From: Bacteriovoracaceae bacterium
Lineage (GTDB): Bacteria; Bdellovibrionota; Bacteriovoracia; Bacteriovoracales; Bacteriovoracaceae
NCBI GenBank assembly: GCA_018675575.1
Contig: JABGXW010000134.1
Coordinates: 23,590-87,589, forward strand
Direction of reading: 5' to 3'
DNA: 64,000 nt
A model generated the notes under the pieces. It did not search any database, was not told the origin of the DNA, and saw only the letters and a program-made list of their open reading frames with translations. Both the position numbers and the translations under genes were made by a program. Below, one piece after another: positions 44,422 through 53,445 of this stretch (position 1 is the stretch's first letter; the number at the start of each line of letters is the position of its first letter).

Positions 44422-45135
44422 TTATTCCTTGTTATTTTGAGTAGTTAATTTATAGCCGATTCCACGTATTGATAAAATTTGTAAGCTAGAACTTGGATCT
44501 GTTTCTGTCCATTTTCTTAATCTAACGATGTAGTTATCAACTGTTCTGTTCGATGGATATTTGTTTTCACCCCAAACATTTTCAATAATTTTATCTCGGT
44601 CACAAACATTCTCAATATTTCGATAAAGAATTTCTAATATTGCATTTTCTTTCTGACTAAGCGGTAAAATATTTCCATTACCATCTTGAACTTCATACTT
44701 CTTAAACCAAATAATAAGGTTTCCAAATTTAACTATTTCAGGTGCTGCATCAGTAAAGTCTTGTGACGTTTGAATTTTATTCAGTCGAAGAAGAAGTTCT
44801 TTGAGGGCAAATGGCTTAGTAATGTAATCATCTGCTCCAGCTTCAAATCCTTGAACTTTTGTATCAGGATCGTTTAAAGCAGAAAGAAATAACAATACAA
44901 AGTCTTTTCTTATCGCCCTTAATTCTTTTGCGAGATCTAACCCTGAACCGTCAGGAAGACCTATATCCATTAAAATAATGTTTGGATTCAAGTCATTAAA
45001 ATATTTTCTTCCCTCTTTTATATTTTTGGCCAAGACTGCCTGATGTCCAATATCTTGAAGGTATTCAACTAATGTATCTCCTAAATTGTCATTATCTTCA
45101 ACAATTAAAATTTTGCTATATTTTTTAGGGAGCAT
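44422..45135 (-). CDS. OmpR/PhoB-family response regulator inside the heme operon
   Basis: A 237-aa regulator with an N-terminal receiver (acid pair VEDND, phospho-acceptor in IILMDIGLP, Lys in YITKPFA) and a C-terminal winged helix ending SIRGIGYKL. Its start codon lies directly after the kinase stop, and hemE starts two bases after its own stop, so it is translated with the heme enzymes. Regulation of heme synthesis or of the operon itself is inferred from position. Confidence 0.92.
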   Translation of the reverse strand: MLPKKYSKILIVEDNDNLGDTLVEYLQDIGHQAVLAKNIKEGRKYFNDLNPNIILMDIGLPDGSGLDLAKELRAIRKDFVLLFLSALNDPDTKVQGFEAGADDYITKPFALKELLLRLNKIQTSQDFTDAAPEIVKFGNLIIWFKKYEVQDGNGNILPLSQKENAILEILYRNIENVCDRDKIIENVWGENKYPSNRTVDNYIVRLRKWTETDPSSSLQILSIRGIGYKLTTQNNKE

Positions 45136-45136
45136 G

Positions 45137-46015
45137 TTAATCCCTACCTTTAAAATAGAGCTGAAACTTTAATCTTGGGTAAGTTATTATTTTCATTTTC
45201 CCATTCATTCTTTCCATCATTTTTTTACAGAGGTATAGCCCAATACCAGAGCCTCTACTTGAATTGAATTTATAAAATAAAGTTGCCATCTTTTCTGGAT
45301 TTCCTTCAAAGACACCTTGGTCTTGATATTCAATTAGAACTGATTCATCAATCTTCTTGATTTGAATGGAAACATTTTTATTTTCGACATGATTTTTTGT
45401 ATTTTCTAATAAGTTATTTAGTATTAGTTGTAATGCAAATTCATCTGCCATAATAGAAGTGATCTGATCATAATTTGTTATTGTAATACTTAAGTCTTTA
45501 GACCAACTTTTGATTAGGAATTTGAGAAATTGCTCAGGATTTATTTGAGTTGGATTTAAGATTCCTCCCTGTTGTAGACGCGATAGTTGAAGAATCTTAT
45601 CCATTTGAACTTCAAGTTTTTGAGTATCTTCCACCATTCTATTTGTAAGTTTCATTAATTTGTCTGAGTTTGTTTTTTCTGCAAAGTTCGAAATAACATC
45701 TGCCTGCAGTCTAATACTTGCAAGAGGGGTCTTTAGCTCATGTGTGAGACCAGCAAAAAACACTTGTAGAGACTTTGTTTTTCCCTGATCTTTTAAATAG
45801 TAAAATAGCAAAGAGCAGGAAATCAAAATTAGTAAAACAACAAAAGTCCCACCTTCCCATAAAACCATTTTATTCAGCTTCTCTGGATTTGGAAGCTCTG
45901 CTTGATTGCTTATCTTTGAAAGTTTATTGATCAAATATAACCACCAAACTCCTAATGCCAAAATACTAAAGGCCCAAAAGCTACTTAGTAAAAGGATAAG
46001 TTTATTACTTTTCAA
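45137..46015 (-). CDS. two-helix sensor histidine kinase inside the heme operon
   Basis: A 292-aa kinase. Helices lie at about 5-30 and 53-75 with a 22-residue outside loop. The H-box is AGLTHELKTPLASIR with His92; ILNNLLENTKNH, FEGNPEK and GSGIGLYLCKKMM form the HATPase N, F and G2 boxes. The G1 box reads YQDQGVF, less typical. It overlaps the hemL gene by four bases. The outside loop is too short for ligand binding, so the signal may be within the membrane or from a partner. Confidence 0.88.
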   Translation of the reverse strand: MKSNKLILLLSSFWAFSILALGVWWLYLINKLSKISNQAELPNPEKLNKMVLWEGGTFVVLLILISCSLLFYYLKDQGKTKSLQVFFAGLTHELKTPLASIRLQADVISNFAEKTNSDKLMKLTNRMVEDTQKLEVQMDKILQLSRLQQGGILNPTQINPEQFLKFLIKSWSKDLSITITNYDQITSIMADEFALQLILNNLLENTKNHVENKNVSIQIKKIDESVLIEYQDQGVFEGNPEKMATLFYKFNSSRGSGIGLYLCKKMMERMNGKMKIITYPRLKFQLYFKGRD

Positions 46016-47292
46016 TTATATAATCTCTTTTTTAACTCTTGAAGAACTTGCTGATCGTGTGCTAGCGAAGAAAAGCCTACTTCATAGGCATTAGGTGATA
46101 AATAAATGCCCTTAGCTAAAAGTAATTCAAAAAGATCTAAAAACTTATCGCTTAAATTTGCATCTATATCACACGCCCTGCTGACAGAATCATCTTTAGT
46201 TATCCAAAATAATGAAGAATGTTCAATGACTTTAAAATCATTAAACTGACCATTGTTGTATTCTAAAAACCATTCTCTAAATAAGTTTGTTATTAACCTG
46301 GTATGGTATTCAATTTGTTGATAAGCCTCATCTGTCATTTGTTTGAGTGTATGAAAACCTGCAACCATTGCGAGGGGATTAGCTGAAAGCGTGCCAGCTT
46401 GATAAACATTTCCTACAGGAGCAAGGTGTTCCATAATCTTTTTAGAGGAAGCAATAGCACCAACAGGTAGTCCGCCTCCGATAATTTTTCCATAAGTGCA
46501 AAGGTCAGGACTGATACCTGTTCTTGCTGCCATTCCGCCAAATGCAACTCTAAATCCTGAAATGACCTCATCAAAAATAAGAAGAGCATTATTTTCATTG
46601 CTTATGGTACGAAGTCCTTCTAAAAACCCTTGAGTTTGAAGTAATAGTCCATTATTTGCTGGTAATGGTTCAACAATAATGGCCGCAATTTTATTTTTAT
46701 GATCGTTAAATACTCTTCGAACTTCTTCTAGGTCTCCTAATTCCAGAATTAATGTATCCTCAGATGTTCCTGCAGGAACACCGCCTGATGAGGCTTCACT
46801 TGTTCCAGCGAGGCCAGATCCTGCCTTAATAAGCATGGCATCTGTATGTCCATGATAACAACCATTAAATTTTATTATTTTATTTTTTTTTGTATAACCT
46901 CTTGCAAGACGTATTGCCGTCATTACTGCTTCTGTTCCTGAGTTAACAAAACGAATCTGGTCAAATGGAAGTTTCTCTAAAATAAGCTCTGCAAGCTCTA
47001 AAGAATAGGGCTCACATGCTCCAAAACTCCAGCCATTATTCAAAGCTTCCGTAAGTTCTTTTTTTACGACTTTATTGCCGTGACCAAGGATCAATGGTCC
47101 AAAGCTCATACAAAAGTCTACATAATCTTTGCCATCTATGTCCGTTATCATAGCGCCATTTGCTGACTTCATAAACCTTGGAGTTGATCTCATTCCTTTG
47201 AATGATCGGACAGGAGAATGCACTCCTCCCGGAACGAGTTTTTTAGATTCGTTAAAAAGTGACTCTTGACTTCCTTTTGTAATACTATCCAT
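46012..47292 (-). CDS. hemL: glutamate-1-semialdehyde 2,1-aminomutase HemL
   Basis: A 426-aa fold type I PLP enzyme that converts glutamate-1-semialdehyde to 5-aminolevulinate, the second step of the C5 route. PLP lysine in TYGKIIGGGLPVGA; N-terminal LVPGGVHSPVRSFKGM and NSGTEAVMTAIRLARG are diagnostic. Length is normal. It lies between the hemCD fusion and the kinase gene, overlapping the latter by four bases. With hemA it shows that this organism makes heme precursors from glutamyl-tRNA. Confidence 0.97.
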   Translation of the reverse strand: MDSITKGSQESLFNESKKLVPGGVHSPVRSFKGMRSTPRFMKSANGAMITDIDGKDYVDFCMSFGPLILGHGNKVVKKELTEALNNGWSFGACEPYSLELAELILEKLPFDQIRFVNSGTEAVMTAIRLARGYTKKNKIIKFNGCYHGHTDAMLIKAGSGLAGTSEASSGGVPAGTSEDTLILELGDLEEVRRVFNDHKNKIAAIIVEPLPANNGLLLQTQGFLEGLRTISNENNALLIFDEVISGFRVAFGGMAARTGISPDLCTYGKIIGGGLPVGAIASSKKIMEHLAPVGNVYQAGTLSANPLAMVAGFHTLKQMTDEAYQQIEYHTRLITNLFREWFLEYNNGQFNDFKVIEHSSLFWITKDDSVSRACDIDANLSDKFLDLFELLLAKGIYLSPNAYEVGFSSLAHDQQVLQELKKRLYN

Positions 47293-47309
47293 AACTTCCT
47301 CTTATATCT

Positions 47310-48902
47310 CTATTTTAATTCATTTATAAATTGGCAGAGTTCCATTGGGAAAACCTTAATCTCTCTTTTGGAAAACTCTTTGAATGTCTTTCCAAATCCA
47401 CAGAGATGGTATTTATTTTTTAATGATGGAATAAGTTCAAGATATTTTTCGTATTGGAAAAAACTAGACCAATAGAAGAGATTCTTGGACTCAATTTCAG
47501 CTCTAAGACCTTCTAATATTTGAAGATCGACATTTCTAGTGTAGCAGGGACAAGTCTTACCTAATGGGGAGGTTGAGAGGTCATTCGTTAAAATTAATGT
47601 CTGTGTTGATTGATCTAGACCCAGCAGTAATTGAACAACTTTTGACTTTAGGTACCTTTTTATTTCTTGGTCTCCATGAGAATCAGCACAGAATTGAACT
47701 GCAATACCCTTTTGAAGCAGGCCCTTCATTGTCGTTGAACCACTTGCAAAAATGCCCTTAATCTTATCTGATTGGGTACTTAGTAAAGAAATTAAACCTT
47801 CCTCACAATGCTTAGAAGTTATATAGAGATTCGAAGAAGATTGAAGTGAATTTTTATCAACTTCAATTAGGTCTTTAGTAATTATTTTATCTGTTAAATA
47901 GGGGACAGTATTTCTTTCTCTTGTAGTTCCAATAAAAACATCAGCATAACTATTTTTTTGTAGTAGTAAATTTAGTTCTTCGGTTTCATGAATATTTGAT
48001 TTTTCACTTTGTTCAATCTGTTGAATGAGAATTTTTTTGTCGTCAACTTTCCCTTTATGCGTATGAATATAAAGGTCATTCCACTTTTTGACATGAATCC
48101 CAACAGCGAGGTGACAACCTCCGCCGTACGATGCAAAAGCTTCACGCTCTCTTTTTATTTCATCAAAGGTATCATCATGATGAACTTCCTTTAACTTTTT
48201 CAATAATTCTGTATTGTCACTCCTTTGGGAGAGGCATTCTATCCCAAGCGCACCTTGGCTGGCAGCGGGAGGAAAGACAGATGGTGGAAGAATCATAAAA
48301 CTTAGGTTCTTAGTAAGATCTTTCAAAACTTTAAGCGACTTTTCTGAATTTGCAAGTCGTTCTAATCCTGCAAGAGCTAGACAAATAATATCAAATTCAC
48401 CGTCGACTAGTTTTTGAATTCTGGTATTAACGTTTCCTCTTAGATTCTTGGTCTCAATATTTTTATGTCCAGGAAGGTACTCCCCTAAAGTACTTGAAAG
48501 GTTTATCATTCTCCTGGGTGAACTCGTTCCTACAATGATGGATTCTTTTTGTGAACAATTTTTGAGAAAATCTTTACGGAACAAGATGATATCTTCTGGA
48601 TAACAACGTTCTGTGACCGCGGCAAGTTGTATACCTTTAGGCCTTTCACTTCCAAGATCCTTATAAGAGTGAACTACCAAATCAACTTTTTTAGTTAAGA
48701 GTGCAGCGTCTAACTCTTTTGTGAAAAAATCTTTACCATCTAACTGCCAAAGAGGAAGAGTCGTATTTTCATCGCCTTCAGTTTTTATGATTTCTAAGGA
48801 GAACTCATCTCCTGTCAGTTCAACTAACTTCTCTTTTATTTGTGTGCATTGGGTGAGGGCCAATAAACTTCCACGTGTCCCAATAATATATTTTTTAGGC
48901 AA
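47310..48902 (-). CDS. hemC: fused hydroxymethylbilane synthase-uroporphyrinogen III synthase (HemC-HemD)
   Basis: A 530-aa fusion. Residues 1-300 are porphobilinogen deaminase: start PKKYIIGTRGSLLALTQ, VVHSYKDLG, NLRGNVNTRIQKL and the dipyrromethane-cofactor Cys in YGGGCHLAVG. The C-terminal 220 residues follow the two-lobe HemD fold (KIKGIFASGSTTMKGLL is the typical S/T block), though very diverged. A TTG at 48902 preceded by GGAGG at 7 bases is chosen as start; an ATG at 48920 has no ribosome site. It overlaps hemA by eight bases. HemC-HemD fusions occur in several bacterial groups. Confidence 0.85.
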   Translation of the reverse strand: MPKKYIIGTRGSLLALTQCTQIKEKLVELTGDEFSLEIIKTEGDENTTLPLWQLDGKDFFTKELDAALLTKKVDLVVHSYKDLGSERPKGIQLAAVTERCYPEDIILFRKDFLKNCSQKESIIVGTSSPRRMINLSSTLGEYLPGHKNIETKNLRGNVNTRIQKLVDGEFDIICLALAGLERLANSEKSLKVLKDLTKNLSFMILPPSVFPPAASQGALGIECLSQRSDNTELLKKLKEVHHDDTFDEIKREREAFASYGGGCHLAVGIHVKKWNDLYIHTHKGKVDDKKILIQQIEQSEKSNIHETEELNLLLQKNSYADVFIGTTRERNTVPYLTDKIITKDLIEVDKNSLQSSSNLYITSKHCEEGLISLLSTQSDKIKGIFASGSTTMKGLLQKGIAVQFCADSHGDQEIKRYLKSKVVQLLLGLDQSTQTLILTNDLSTSPLGKTCPCYTRNVDLQILEGLRAEIESKNLFYWSSFFQYEKYLELIPSLKNKYHLCGFGKTFKEFSKREIKVFPMELCQFINELK

Positions 48903-49827
48903 ATTGAGATTCCTCCCCATTTAAAGGGAAGTTTAATTTGAAGTAGTGATACCTTTTGGCAGAGATTTCCTTGATGGCCTCTCTGGCCTTTTCAACTTTC
49001 TGGTCCTTTAAATTGGAGATATTCTCTCCTAAATCAAATAAGTCGGCAAGAAGCTTGATTGAAGAATCTAATTGAACCTCAGAATCAAAAGCAGTTGGGG
49101 AGGCCAGATCAATAAAGATTCTACTTTCTTGAGGATTTTGCTTCCATATTTTGATTTTTTCTTTAGTTATGAAAGGCTTTTTACAAGAGATGGTGTTAAT
49201 AATGGCAGAGTATTTATAGACATCAATTAAGGAGTCGTAAGGATGAGCAGTGACATGATCTTTCTGTTCTAACTCTTGAACTCTTTCCAAGTTTCTGGCG
49301 CAGAGTATAATTTGATATCTTTTCCCAAGAACCTTAATAAGATCCACTGCTAATTGACCAGAACCTAAAACAACAACAGGTCCTGTTTTAATTTTGCGTT
49401 GTAGACATTGCCTTGCTAATCCAGAGTAAGACAATTGAGAGATATCTTTTAGATAATGAGTTCTTATTTCTTTTCCATCCTTTAATAATTTTTCCAAAAC
49501 AGGTATAAAGGCATTGTCTCTATTATCTGTTTCGAGAAATTGTTTAAATGCTTGTCTAAACTGACCGACAATTTCATTCTCTCCAAGTAGTCTACTTCGG
49601 AGACCACATAATGTTTCTAAAAGAAACTTGTAAGCATTATGTCCAAAAAGAAAATTTTTAACTTGTCCTTCGGGCGCATGATCTGGGTCATAAAACTTTA
49701 AAGGGGATTTCCCAAGGCCTACAATTATTTGTCTTTGGCAGGTTTTAATGTAAAATACGCTCCCATCTGGCGAATTTGGGAGTTCCACATTGTGCTCTAT
49801 ATTTATGAGGGTCATTTTACTAATCAT
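48895..49827 (-). CDS. hemA: short glutamyl-tRNA reductase HemA
   Basis: A 310-aa protein, shorter than the usual 420. The catalytic Cys is Cys30 in YIKTCQRQIIV (usually STCNR), followed by the GLRSRLLGENEIVGQF block, the tRNA-side helices and an NADP domain (GPVVVLGSGQLAVDLI). The C-terminal dimerisation domain is missing after residue 310. The N-terminal strand is also short. It is the first gene of the heme operon and makes glutamate-1-semialdehyde from glutamyl-tRNA. The truncation is complete with its own stop and the next gene overlaps, so it looks native, not broken. Confidence 0.85.
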   Translation of the reverse strand: MISKMTLINIEHNVELPNSPDGSVFYIKTCQRQIIVGLGKSPLKFYDPDHAPEGQVKNFLFGHNAYKFLLETLCGLRSRLLGENEIVGQFRQAFKQFLETDNRDNAFIPVLEKLLKDGKEIRTHYLKDISQLSYSGLARQCLQRKIKTGPVVVLGSGQLAVDLIKVLGKRYQIILCARNLERVQELEQKDHVTAHPYDSLIDVYKYSAIINTISCKKPFITKEKIKIWKQNPQESRIFIDLASPTAFDSEVQLDSSIKLLADLFDLGENISNLKDQKVEKAREAIKEISAKRYHYFKLNFPLNGEESQFA

Positions 49828-49988
49828 AATTATTCTAAACCTTTCATTAACTATGCCAAACTTTAAATATTATTTGTCACAATTATGTAGAAAAGCATTA
49901 TATTAGGCAGATAGGATGTAGCTGTATATACTATATGGTTACACAGTAGGTTCACAAAGTACCAGTTCTTTGCTAATTATGTTTACAG

Positions 49989-50309
49989 ATGGCCATATAC
50001 GATGAAATACAAGAAATGAAAGAGAAAAACGTTGTTAAAGTAGCAGGTTCTAGTCTTTTTAAGCCTATTGTTATGTTATTTAAAGCACTTGAATCAAAGT
50101 TTGAAATTCGCTTGAAGTTTTTTATCAAAAACTTCTTCAAAACTAAGTTCATGATGGCCATGTCGAAAAAAATCCAAATGCATGGAATTGAAAAAGTATT
50201 TCTTATGGGGCCTAAGGCGTTCTTTTACTTTTTTATGTTTTATCTTATTAGAGACACCATCATCTACATTATATTACCCATTTATTTCGCGAGAATAACG
50301 GGTGAGTAA
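49989..50309 (+). CDS. small membrane-associated protein, unknown
   Basis: A 106-aa protein with a basic, Lys/Phe-rich middle (IRLKFFIKNFFKTKFMMAM) and one hydrophobic stretch near the end (FFYFFMFYLIRDTIIYIILP). It is divergent from hemA, with 161 bases between. No ribosome site is obvious upstream of the ATG. No family recognised. A membrane-associated regulatory role is only a guess. Confidence 0.5.
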   Translation: MAIYDEIQEMKEKNVVKVAGSSLFKPIVMLFKALESKFEIRLKFFIKNFFKTKFMMAMSKKIQMHGIEKVFLMGPKAFFYFFMFYLIRDTIIYIILPIYFARITGE

Positions 50310-50558
50310 TGTTCTTTCATTTTAAATACGGCCCCGATTTAGAAGTATAACATTTTGGTGACAGGATTGTTGCTGCGCGCAGGGACCGCTCTCATCCTCA
50401 TCATATTTATCAGTCCTTACCCTAGACCTTGGACACTTTTATTAACAAGTTAAATATCAGAAATTATCATGTAATATTCATATTATTTTCTTCCAAAATC
50501 AAGAAGTTGAAGATATGTTCAACAATGGTGAAACATACATAAACTTAAGGAGTCCTAC

Positions 50559-51620
50559 ATGGATTTAACTTTTAAAGCTTCCGGTATCTTAGAAAGAGGT
50601 AAGGGACTAACTTTTGATGACGTACTTTTAGTTCCACGTTATTCAGAAGTGTCTTCTAGAAAATACCCTTCTTTAAAAACAAAAATTACAAAAAATTTCT
50701 CAATCGACGTTCCAATTATAACGGCAAATATGGATACCATTACCGAAACTGATATGGCAGTTGCTATGGCCAAATTGGGGGGACTCGGTTCTCTACATAG
50801 GTTCATGGATACAAAACAACAAATTGTCATGGTTAACGATATTATAAAAGTTCAAAAAGAATTCAATATCAACAAACCAATTGCTGCAAGCATTGGTGTT
50901 AAAGCTGCTGGATTTGAGCGGGCCTGCGCTCTTGTGGACGCTGGTGTTCAAATACTAACTTTAGATATTGCTCATGGTGATTCAATTATGATGTTGGATA
51001 CACTAAAAGAAGTTAAAAATAAATTTCCTGACGTCGATGTGATTGCTGGAAATGTTGCAACCGCCGAAGGTGTGAAGAGAATGATAGATCTTGGTGCTGA
51101 TGCAGTAAAAGTTGGAATTGGACCAGGATCTATGTGTACTACTCGTATCATAACTGGGCATGGCGTTCCTCAATTAACGGCAATTGCAATGTGCGTACGT
51201 GAAGCACAGCAACATGGAGTTCCTGTGATTGCTGACGGAGGAATTAAGAATTCTGGAGACATGGTGAAGGCCTTGGCCGCAGGAGCGAGCTCTGTAATGG
51301 TAGGCTCTATGATGTCTGGAACATTAGAAACTCCAGGTGAAGTAAAAGGCGGACTTAAGCAATATAGAGGAATGGCTTCAAAATCAGCTCAAGTTTCGTG
51401 GAGAGGCGAGCTTCCTAAAGGTATGGCAGCTGAAGGTGAGTCAACAATGATTCCTTGTAAAGGTTCTGTTGAAAACGTTATGGATGAAATTACTGGTGGT
51501 ATTCGTTCAGGAATGACATACCTTGGCGTAGATAATATTGCAGCAATGTCTGAAGCAGCTCTCTTTATGGAAATGTCTGCCTCCGGCATGAGTGAGTCAA
51601 GACCACATGGGGTGTGTTGA
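50559..51620 (+). CDS. IMP dehydrogenase/GMP reductase-family protein without CBS domains
   Basis: A 353-aa TIM-barrel oxidoreductase. The catalytic Cys loop is [11 protein letters not shown] with NAD-side ANMDTI at the start. It has no CBS pair, and its length fits GMP reductase (about 345 aa). The flap [10 protein letters not shown]...AAEGEST...CKGSVENV resembles GuaC (GMSSKTAM..., ASEGK) and lacks the Arg-Tyr of the IMPDH flap, but the N-terminal [14 protein letters not shown] and [12 protein letters not shown] look like IMPDH. It makes either XMP from IMP or IMP from GMP. AAGGAG lies 7 bases upstream. Confidence 0.82.
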   Translation: MDLTFKASGILERGKGLTFDDVLLVPRYSEVSSRKYPSLKTKITKNFSIDVPIITANMDTITETDMAVAMAKLGGLGSLHRFMDTKQQIVMVNDIIKVQKEFNINKPIAASIGVKAAGFERACALVDAGVQILTLDIAHGDSIMMLDTLKEVKNKFPDVDVIAGNVATAEGVKRMIDLGADAVKVGIGPGSMCTTRIITGHGVPQLTAIAMCVREAQQHGVPVIADGGIKNSGDMVKALAAGASSVMVGSMMSGTLETPGEVKGGLKQYRGMASKSAQVSWRGELPKGMAAEGESTMIPCKGSVENVMDEITGGIRSGMTYLGVDNIAAMSEAALFMEMSASGMSESRPHGVC

Positions 51621-51666
51621 TAGTATATAATTAAGCTATTATTTAAAAATAAAGTAAAGTAAAGAC

Positions 51667-53445
51667 ATGGACAATGATTTAGAAGAAGTTGTTCTCGCTT
51701 ATCCAAAAATAGTTGAAAGGATGAAAGAGAAAGGGGTTGGAAAAGACAAAGTCTTAAAGAACCTAAATGAGATAAAAGCAGAGTTTTCTGAAAAGTATAT
51801 AAAAACTTTTGAGACAATTTTAGATTCAACTCTCGGTAAATTATATGATGGTCTTTACTTCAATGAAAACAACATTGACTTTGAAAAACTTGTTGAAGAA
51901 AACTCTGTAGTGCTTGTTCCTAATCATCAATCTCACGCCGATTATTTGGCCATTAATTATCTGGTTTACAAAAATTATCGTTTCCCTCTTTATGTGGCAG
52001 GAGGGAGTAATCTCAATATTTTTCCAATAGGCCCATTGTTTAGAAAATCGGGGTGCTTCTTTATCAGAAGATCATTTGCCAACGATATTCTTTATAAAAT
52101 AACACTTGAAGCTTATCTTCACTACCTATTAAAAGAGCAAAAACCAATTGAATTTTTCTTTGAAGGGGGAAGATCAAGAACTGGAAAATTATTACCGCCG
52201 AGATATGGTCTTTATCAAATGTTGCTAGAAGCTCATAAGCTCTTACCAGAAGAAGGAAAAATGCCGCTTGTCTTCGTTCCTGTAAGTATTAACCATGAAT
52301 ATTTGCCCGATCAAAAAGCCTTAGCAAGAGAAGCTGCTGGAGGTAAAAAAGTTAAGGAATCTTCTGGCCAACTGTTAAAACTAATAGGTTTATTTTCAAA
52401 ACAATTTGGTTCTGTTCACATTAATTTAGGTAAGCCAATACCAGTAAATGTACCAGATAAAACAGAGGATATTAAAAAAGCGACACAGGACCTGGCGTTT
52501 AAATGCTTTAGAACTGTCGGGAGCAATATGGTTGTGACTCCAACCTCACTGCTTGCGCTGATCATGTTAGATGAGTCTTCTGGGGCCATCAAATGGGCTG
52601 AAGTAAAAGCGAAATCTAAAGCAATAACTACATTCTGCGTGAAGTTCAATGTTCCTATTACAGATTCCTTAAGAATTGAAAAAATAGATGAATCAATCGC
52701 AAGGGCCATGGATATTCTCGTTGGAAATAAAAAGGTTGAAGTTATTGGTGGTGGAAGTCATCAACATATCTTCTACAGTATAAAAGATGAGGCCCGGGCT
52801 GAATTACTTTTTTTCAAAAATACAATTTTGCATCACTTTCTTCTCCCTTGGGGGATTAATGCCGCTTGGTTAGGTTTATTCAGTGGAGAAATATCTTCGG
52901 TTCAAGGACTGACACAATTCTTTTTACGCACGAGAAATCAATTAAAACATGAATTTTATCTTCCAACTACGACTGATTTCTTACGTAAAACACTTGAAAT
53001 TATTTCAGAATTTGTAGGCCGAGAGATAAAATCTTTAGAGGAATGTTTAAAGCTTTCAAATAAAGACCTGTATCAAATTGCCTCTCAATTATCAATATTT
53101 TCGAGAGCAATGAACTATATCTATGAAGCCTATTATGCTGCAGCAACTACAATAAAGTTTCTTTCTGGTGACGATGGAAGTTTAAACTTTAAAGCGGATT
53201 CATTTTATAAGGCCTTCAAAGATGTTTTTGATAGAGAGTTGAAAGCTGGTAGAATTATTAAATATCCTGAAAGTTATTCTCTTCCTATTATGAGGTCAAC
53301 TTTCAAATATTTCTCGAATGAGGGATATTTAGAAAATGAAGATGGTGCCTATTCAATTAAAAACTCAAAGAAATTTTCAGATATATTAGACAGGTTGGAG
53401 ACCCAACTAAGTGATTCAGTAACCTTTAATATCGGAAACTCTTAA
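51667..53445 (+). CDS. PlsB-like glycerol-3-phosphate acyltransferase
   Basis: A 592-aa acyltransferase that probably acylates glycerol-3-phosphate at position 1. Motif I HQSHAD (His87...Asp92), motif II GCFFIRR, motif III FFFEGGRSRTGKLLPPRYG and motif IV LVFVPVSINHE are all present. E. coli PlsB has about 800 aa; this one lacks some N-terminal length, as do several deltaproteobacterial homologues. The C-terminal 250 residues are the helical extension of the family. The next gene starts at the base after its stop. Confidence 0.88.
   Translation: MDNDLEEVVLAYPKIVERMKEKGVGKDKVLKNLNEIKAEFSEKYIKTFETILDSTLGKLYDGLYFNENNIDFEKLVEENSVVLVPNHQSHADYLAINYLVYKNYRFPLYVAGGSNLNIFPIGPLFRKSGCFFIRRSFANDILYKITLEAYLHYLLKEQKPIEFFFEGGRSRTGKLLPPRYGLYQMLLEAHKLLPEEGKMPLVFVPVSINHEYLPDQKALAREAAGGKKVKESSGQLLKLIGLFSKQFGSVHINLGKPIPVNVPDKTEDIKKATQDLAFKCFRTVGSNMVVTPTSLLALIMLDESSGAIKWAEVKAKSKAITTFCVKFNVPITDSLRIEKIDESIARAMDILVGNKKVEVIGGGSHQHIFYSIKDEARAELLFFKNTILHHFLLPWGINAAWLGLFSGEISSVQGLTQFFLRTRNQLKHEFYLPTTTDFLRKTLEIISEFVGREIKSLEECLKLSNKDLYQIASQLSIFSRAMNYIYEAYYAAATTIKFLSGDDGSLNFKADSFYKAFKDVFDRELKAGRIIKYPESYSLPIMRSTFKYFSNEGYLENEDGAYSIKNSKKFSDILDRLETQLSDSVTFNIGNS

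Noticed and set aside
50310..50558. Purine riboswitch before the IMPDH/GMPR gene
   Set aside because: The conserved purine-aptamer core and pairing were not found in this 249-base stretch.
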